Of a stretch of DNA of 64,000 nucleotides, positions 59,559 through 64,000 are shown piece by piece. The notes beneath the pieces are model-generated. The model worked only from the letters and a program-made list of their open reading frames with translations, was not told the origin of the DNA and made no database searches. Positions within the stretch are counted from its first letter, which is position 1. Every line of letters begins with the position of its first letter. The stretch is taken from positions 806,001 to 870,000 of the forward strand of contig JADLSH010000249.1 of assembly GCA_016169945.1 (NCBI GenBank), written 5' to 3'. Origin of the DNA: Trachythela sp. YZ-2020. Lineage: Eukaryota; Cnidaria; Anthozoa; Malacalcyonacea; Clavulariidae. The position numbers and the translations under genes are program-made.

Positions 59559-62500
59559 ATGGAAAAAGCCGGAGAAAAAAGCGATTCAAATTCGCAAGGA
59601 GTGGAAGATGAAAGTTCGTCCAGTGTTGACTCTATTGTTCAGAATATGGCTATAGCTCACGAAATGGCCTTGGATTCCAATTTTAAATTGAACGAAGTGG
59701 CTTCAGATTCGTGAGTAGATACGATTATAGTTTTATAATGGTTTGAATTTGATAGTTTTTGAGTTGGGTTTTATATTGGTTGATCTTTGTTGGTTTGAAA
59801 GGATTTTAAATGTTTTGTATGGGATTGGCTTGTGTTTTGGTTTATATAATTATATTGTTGTTTCGATGTAAGGGTGTATGGTATGACAGTATGTGATTTT
59901 GTTGTTGGAAGTAGGAATGCTTTGTACGGTGTGGTCAAGCGATTTTGGCATAGTGGTGGTATGGTCTGGTATTATAATAGTGTGGTATATGGCATATCAC
60001 AACATACCATACTTTACACACCACAGTATGGTGTATGGTACAGTATGGGACTGTATGATATGGTGTGATATGATAAGGTACTGTATGGTATTGTGGTACA
60101 TATAGTATGATATGGTACATTGTATGGTATGTATAGTAAGGTATGGTAAGATATGGTGTGGTATGGCATAGTATGGTACATTGTATGGTATGCTATAGCA
60201 TAGTGCTATGGTATGCTGTGGTATGGTATGGTATGCTGTGTGTGGTATGGTACATTGTATGGTAAGGTATGATACATTGTATGATATGATATGGAATGAT
60301 AGAGTGTGATATGGTAAAATATGATATGCCATGGTATACAATATTGCATGGTACATGGTATGGTATACAGTATGATATGGCAGTTTTTTATAAACCATAA
60401 TTTTACTTGTAAACACTTGTATATACTACACTTGTATGTATTCATTTAATATTCCAATACAATAATCAGTTTTTCAAACAATTTAATTATGGCAATTCTA
60501 CAGTGTTGAAGGCCAAGTCAAAAAAATTATCCATCAAGCATTTTGGGATGTCCTACAAGAAGACATAAGCAAAGATCCTCCAAATTATGAACATGCAATA
60601 AAACTTCTCGCTGAAGTGAAGGAGGTATAATAAGAGAATCAATAAAGTTTGGTCTAAAGTTTGGTCGCATACCTTATTTGCCTGGTTAGGACAGATTCTC
60701 ATCCAATGCAAAATGTCGCACTATTTATACAGTCCATAGATCTTTTCTCAATGTCCCCTTTATCTCCAGCAAATCTCACCGGCTCTCCTTCATCTCTTCT
60801 TTATACGATCTCAGCCAGGGCCGTTAATCGCTAGGCGGCTTAAGCGGGCGGGTGTGAGTATCACATTTGCCGACAAAAGGGCATGGTCAATGGTATGAAA
60901 ATCGATTCACCCTTCCGCAGTCTGTGTATTTAAAAAATCTGGGTGACAGGCGGTCGTAATAAGTTGGGTTTTTTTACCGAAATTGCCTCTGGAATTTCTT
61001 TATTTGCTGACAATAAGTATCATTTGATGACATTTTTTACAACCGATTTACAAACAACCCTTTTAACTAATCGATCGTTTATTTGTCCATATATATTTTT
61101 CGTTTGCCGACAAATCTTTCATTTGCCGACAAATAGTTTTCAGGGGGGTGTCACCCCCCACACACACACCCTTAGCGACGGTCCTGATCTCAGCCTTGCT
61201 CCCCTCACCTTCTCTACAATGTCTACCACTCCACATCTTCTGATCACTACATTCAATGTTTCTGACCAGCTCTCCTTCATCTCTTATCACGTGCCCATAC
61301 TATCACAGCCTTGCTTCCCTCACCATCTTTGCAGTGTCTACCACCCCACATCTTCTTATCTCTTCATTCCATAATGTCTCTGAAAGGCTCGCCTTCATCT
61401 CTTCTTATTACATGTCCATACTATCTCAAACGCGTGGTGCCAGTGTAGGTAGAGTCTAACGAAGATTCGGCGGTGGAGTAGATAAAACTACCTGAAAAAT
61501 ACAATAAGAACTTCGACGTTTCGAGCGAAGGCCCTTCGTCTGGAAGATAGTAGTGTGGGTCGGGGAAAAAAATGTGCTTTTATAGTGAATACAAAAGCGA
61601 TAACGTGATAAAAAATAAACCAATCCGATGGATTTAATCAAAACAAACTATAAACAAAATATGGAAATCACATTACAAAATATGAGAAAATAGGGCCATT
61701 TATACGGGAGAAAATAAGTCGCGACTTACCTAAGACGCGTCTTATATAAGACGCGAACACACTCGTATAAATGGTCAAATTCTAGTAAGTCGCGACTTGA
61801 ATAAGAACAGGGGTTCAGGCTGTTCCACAATAAGTCGCGACTTATTAGAATTTGACCATTTATACGAGTGTGCATGTTCGCGTCTTATATAAGACTGTTT
61901 TCTCCCGTATAAATGGCCTATGGAACTATGTATGAAATGAGGTGAGATTTAGAATATCTGCTGATGGCAGGCATAAACAGATAAGGGTTAAATGTACGAG
62001 AAGCGCTCATTAATGCCGTGAGGATGAATGGTGCCAAGTTGGGAAATGAGACGCATTTCTTGCCTTTTACGGCTATCATTGCTGCCAGAAATGGGACGCA
62101 GAGCTCGAATTTTCATATCTGAAACACTGTGATTGCCAGCATGAAATACAGTAGATGAGATGAGAGAAGGTGCACGTGAAATGGTGCTTAATGGTGTACT
62201 TAGATTTTGTTGCCGAAATTGTAGTGGAAGAATCTATATAACTTGCCATTTAGCAAAACGTGCCATTAATAGGTGACGACGAGTCCTGTGGTAGAGAGCT
62301 ATGGACTAGGGTTTCACGGATATTTTTACTATATCGAGACGAGACTAAGGGGTTATCGGAGAAAATGGAAGATGTTTCAGGGTCGTTTTTCAAGATATGA
62401 AAATTCTTCCTAATGACACCCCTTAAGAGTTAAGTAAGTTTCTTTTTGGTGTGAAGCTGTGTAAAACCTATAAATATATAGATTCTTCCACTACAATTTC

Positions 62501-63732
62501 GGCACCAAAATCTAAGTACACTATTAAGCACCATTTCACGTGCACCTCCTCTCATCTCATCTACTGTATTTCATGCAGTAAATGTGGCATGCTCTATATT
62601 GGTGAAACTGGTAGATATTTAAGGATAAGGTTTGGTGAGCATCGTCGTGCTGTCGCAGACAATGATGCTAAACAACCTGTTGCCAGACATTTTAACACTG
62701 GCAATCATGCACAGTGTTTCAGATGTGAAAATTCGAGCTCTGTGTCCCATTTCTGGCAGCAATGATAGCCGTAAAAGGCAAGAAATGCGTCTCTTTTCCC
62801 AACTTGGCACCATTCATCCTCACGGCATTCTCTTACATTTAACCCCTATCTGTTTATGCCTGCCATCAGCAGATATTCTACATCTCACCTCATCTCATAC
62901 ATAGTTCCATATTTTCTCATATTCTTGTTTGTATCATCTCCTTACATGCTAATATATTTTGTGATGTGATTTCCATATTTTGTTCATAGTTTGTTTTGAT
63001 TAAATCCATCTGATTGGTTTATTTTTTATCACGTGATCGCTTTTGTATTCCCTATAAAAGCACATGTTTTTCCCCGACCCATTCTACTAACTTCCGGACG
63101 AAGAGCCTTCGCTCGAAACGTCGAAGTTCTTATTGTATTTTTCAGGTAGTTTTATCCTACTCCATCGCCGAACCATACTACCTCAGCCTTGATTCCCACA
63201 CCTTCTCTGCAATGTCTATACCACTCCGCATCTTCTGATGTCTTCATTCCCCATTTTATCTTTGAGAGAAACGCATAGAAAACCGGAGTACAGGAGGAAA
63301 TCTGTGGTGTTTGGTCAAGTCAAACTGAAAGCACTCTTCTGACATGCGACTTAAGCGAAATTATGATCAGACAACTGCATATTGCATGAATCGAATCCGG
63401 TCCCAGAGATGACAGGCATATGCACTAACAACTGCATGTTGCCGTCACATGTGACGGCAACACTCCATTATATAGTAACTCCCATAATCTATATTTTTAC
63501 AAATGTAGGTATTACTGTCCCTTACCTTTGAACACAACAACAGTTTAAGAGAACAGATCAACTCCATCTTGGACACTGATTTGATCAAACAACAAAGTGT
63601 ACATGGCAATGTGGACATCCCTGGCTATGCTAACTTTATTATTCAAACTATGTCCAAAATATGCGTACCAGCGAGAGATGGTGATATTAAGGAACTAAGT
63701 TCGGTCGAAGGCAGTCTGGTGGCACTGTTTAG
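59559..63732 (+). CDS. TCP11-family protein, first three coding exons (continues past the window)
   Basis: Exons are 59559-59710, 60504-60624 and 63509-63732, joined at TCAGATTC|GTGAGT, CTACAG|TGTTGAAGG, AAGGAG|GTATAA, ATGTAG|GTATTACTG and TTTAG|GTGAGG with matching phases. The 165 visible codons begin with an acidic, Ser-rich leader. Then come SIVQNMAIAHEMALD, VKKIIHQAFWDVLQED, DPPNYEHAIKLLAEVKE, a stretch starting VLLSLTFEHNNSLREQI, and ICVPARDGDIKEL. These are family landmarks of T-complex protein 11 and TCP11L1/L2. The exact paralogue cannot be fixed from the N-terminal third. Function in most animals is poorly defined; mammalian TCP11 acts in sperm. Intron 2 (2.9 kb) is full of transposons. 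Confidence 0.88.
59880..60380. repeat. GTATG pentanucleotide-like satellite
   Basis: Degenerate runs of GTATG/GGTAT with interspersed TACATTGTATGG blocks fill about 500 bp of intron 1. The long open frames on both strands here are by-products of the repeat and are not genes. Confidence 0.9.
60700..60816 (-). mobile_element. Non-LTR retrotransposon remnant, left part
   Basis: CTCTCCTTCATCTCTTCTTTATACGATCTCAGCC resembles the minus-strand sequence that reappears at 61186 onward. It is the left side of a retrotransposon remnant split by the element at 60817-61185. Confidence 0.55.
60817..61185. mobile_element. 369-bp DNA transposon-like insertion with 10-bp direct repeats
   Basis: It starts AGGGCCGTTAATCGCTAGG and ends CCCTTAGCGACGGTCCT, forming imperfect inverted ends (AGGRCCGT...CGCTA). 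It is flanked by GATCTCAGCC at 60807-60816 and 61186-61195. It interrupts a retrotransposon remnant. There is no coding capacity. The long duplication is more like Mutator-type elements (8-10 bp) than hAT, but the family is not settled. Confidence 0.75.
61186..61428 (-). mobile_element. Non-LTR retrotransposon remnant, tandemly duplicated tail
   Basis: The minus strand reads IRRCGVVDIVEKVRGARL (about 61190-61250) and again NEEIRRCGVVDTAKMVREARL-like (about 61304-61366), the C-terminal landmark of many non-LTR reverse transcriptases. The second copy is followed by stop codons and YGHVIRDE. Two copies about 118 bp apart indicate a local duplication. Confidence 0.7.
61429..62418 (-). mobile_element. 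Penelope-like element, minus copy with damaged endonuclease
   Basis: The minus strand from 62418 encodes a region typical of the reverse transcriptase-to-endonuclease linker of Penelope-like elements (ILKNDPETSSIFSDNPLV then NIRETLVHSSL). This is followed by a stop and then by sequence matching the plus copy. About 122 bp corresponding to plus positions 62577-62698, the heart of the GIY-YIG domain, are missing. The distal end (61478-61560) carries the CGAAACGTCGAAGTTCTTATTG string in reverse. A TA-flanked miniature element interrupts it at 61693-61918. Confidence 0.8.
61693..61918. mobile_element. TA-flanked foldback miniature element
   Basis: It is an almost complete palindrome: the arms run from GGGCCATTTATACGGGAG to CTCCCGTATAAATGGCC, with AAGTCGCGACTT repeats inside. 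It is flanked by TA on each side (61691-61692 and 61919-61920). The sister Penelope-like copy reads through without it (TTCCATATTTTCTC near 62908-62921), so the empty site is known. TA duplication fits the Tc1/mariner group. Confidence 0.9.
62445..63172 (+). mobile_element. Penelope-like element, plus copy with GIY-YIG endonuclease
   Basis: The plus-strand frame 62451-62765 begins within the linker. It contains a Cys/His cluster (HFTCTSSHLIYCISCSKC), then CGMLYIGETGRYLRIRFGEH, then PVARHFNTGNH. This is the GIY-YIG nuclease of Penelope-like retroelements, with its Y-x-G and R...EH landmarks visible. The reverse transcriptase is absent and the frame ends shortly after. The 3' part ends with CGAAACGTCGAAGTTCTTAT and AGGTAGTTTTATCC. 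It lies head to head with the minus copy. The pair is flanked by a 13-bp near-repeat (61416-61428 and 63173-63185, one mismatch). Confidence 0.85.
63100..63128 (+). ncRNA. Hammerhead-like motif in the Penelope-like terminal repeat
   Basis: GGACGAA, then a GAGC/GCTC stem with a CTTC loop, then GAAACGTC follows the layout of minimal hammerhead ribozymes known from Penelope-like elements (CUGANGA, stem, GAAA). The U of CUGA is replaced by G here, so activity is doubtful. The minus copy carries the same motif at about 61513-61540 with AGACGAA. Confidence 0.4.
63173..63290 (-). mobile_element. Non-LTR retrotransposon remnant, right part
   Basis: The minus strand reads NEDIRRCGVV, then a one-base shift, then DIAEKVWESRL, matching the remnant left of the Penelope-like pair. 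The pair therefore landed inside this older retrotransposon sequence. Confidence 0.7.
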
Positions 63733-63739
63733 GTGAGGG

Positions 63740-64000
63740 AATTGTTGAATATATGATATGAGTTGCAACTCTATACAAAGAGAGTTGCATCTCTCGCTAG
63801 CGTTTGAGCGCCAATTCTCATCGACTCTCGTCAACCTTGAGCTGGTTCAAATTTTGATGAGAGTTGATGAGAGTTTTCCCTCGTTTGACCGGTACTCGCG
63901 GTAATATCCACTCAACTCTCATGTAACTCTTGTTCTCGTTTGAGGTTTGACCAGGGCATGAGAGTGGATGAAACTCTCATGCAAACACTCGCCTGTCAAC
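63740..64000. repeat. AACTCTC/GAGAGTT-rich repeat in intron 3
   Basis: Many copies of GAGAGTTG and its complement CAACTCTC, with ATGAGAGTTGATGAGAGTT opposite CCACTCAACTCTCAT, suggest a foldback element. It runs to the window edge, so its end is not visible. Confidence 0.55.

Noticed and set aside
59874..60445. Several open frames of 60-139 codons on both strands
   Set aside because: They are products of the GTATG satellite, with simple repeated residues and no domain.
61063..61290. 75-codon minus-strand frame
   Set aside because: It crosses the border between the 369-bp element and the retrotransposon remnant and reads the remnant in the wrong frame.

Overview
This is animal nuclear DNA: AT-rich, with spliced genes, abundant transposon debris and no operons. 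A cnidarian, probably a coral or sea anemone, is the best guess. The main protein family here resembles helical-plus-NHL-propeller proteins that I recall as expanded in anthozoans, and Penelope-like and hAT-like elements fit. That assignment rests on memory, not on a search.

The window has three parts. (1) From about 280 to 53,510 lies a repeat-built locus. Its core is a head-to-tail array with a period near 6.46 kb. The array carries seven copies of one minus-strand gene, with stop codons at 10670, 17142, 23612, 30043, 36509 (variant stop 36533), 42990 (variant stop 43014) and 49448. Only the third and seventh copies are open end to end. The other five are broken by one- or two-base indels, some of which may be assembly errors. 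Each complete spacer holds a truncated gene fragment, three diverged copies of a shared module, a palindrome containing a hammerhead-like core, and a 260-bp element with CAGGGCATTTTTTAA ends. The left edge (280-4,508) is an older, more rearranged version with two broken gene remnants. A module at 4,916-6,470 recurs at the right edge (52,823-53,510). There it lacks the solo LTR present on the left, so the empty site is visible.

(2) From 53,510 to 57,460 is gene-poor sequence with a non-LTR reverse transcriptase tail, two identical 253-bp inverted-repeat elements, and a cluster of ten GTTAAC motifs arranged as nested palindromes.

(3) From 57,460 to the end are two conserved single-copy genes in divergent orientation. 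On the minus strand is TMEM258, a subunit of the oligosaccharyltransferase complex; three coding exons give 78 residues. On the plus strand is a TCP11-family gene; three coding exons are visible and it runs off the window. Their introns hold a hAT-like element with an 8-bp target duplication, a GTATG satellite, a 369-bp element between 10-bp direct repeats, and a head-to-head pair of Penelope-like fragments inserted into a non-LTR element. One of the pair contains a later TA-flanked miniature transposon.

The main biological interest is the array. It is a recently homogenised gene family encoding an N-terminal helical domain joined to an NHL-like propeller, with two alternative propeller ends distributed among copies in a patchwork typical of gene conversion or unequal crossing over. 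The function is unknown.
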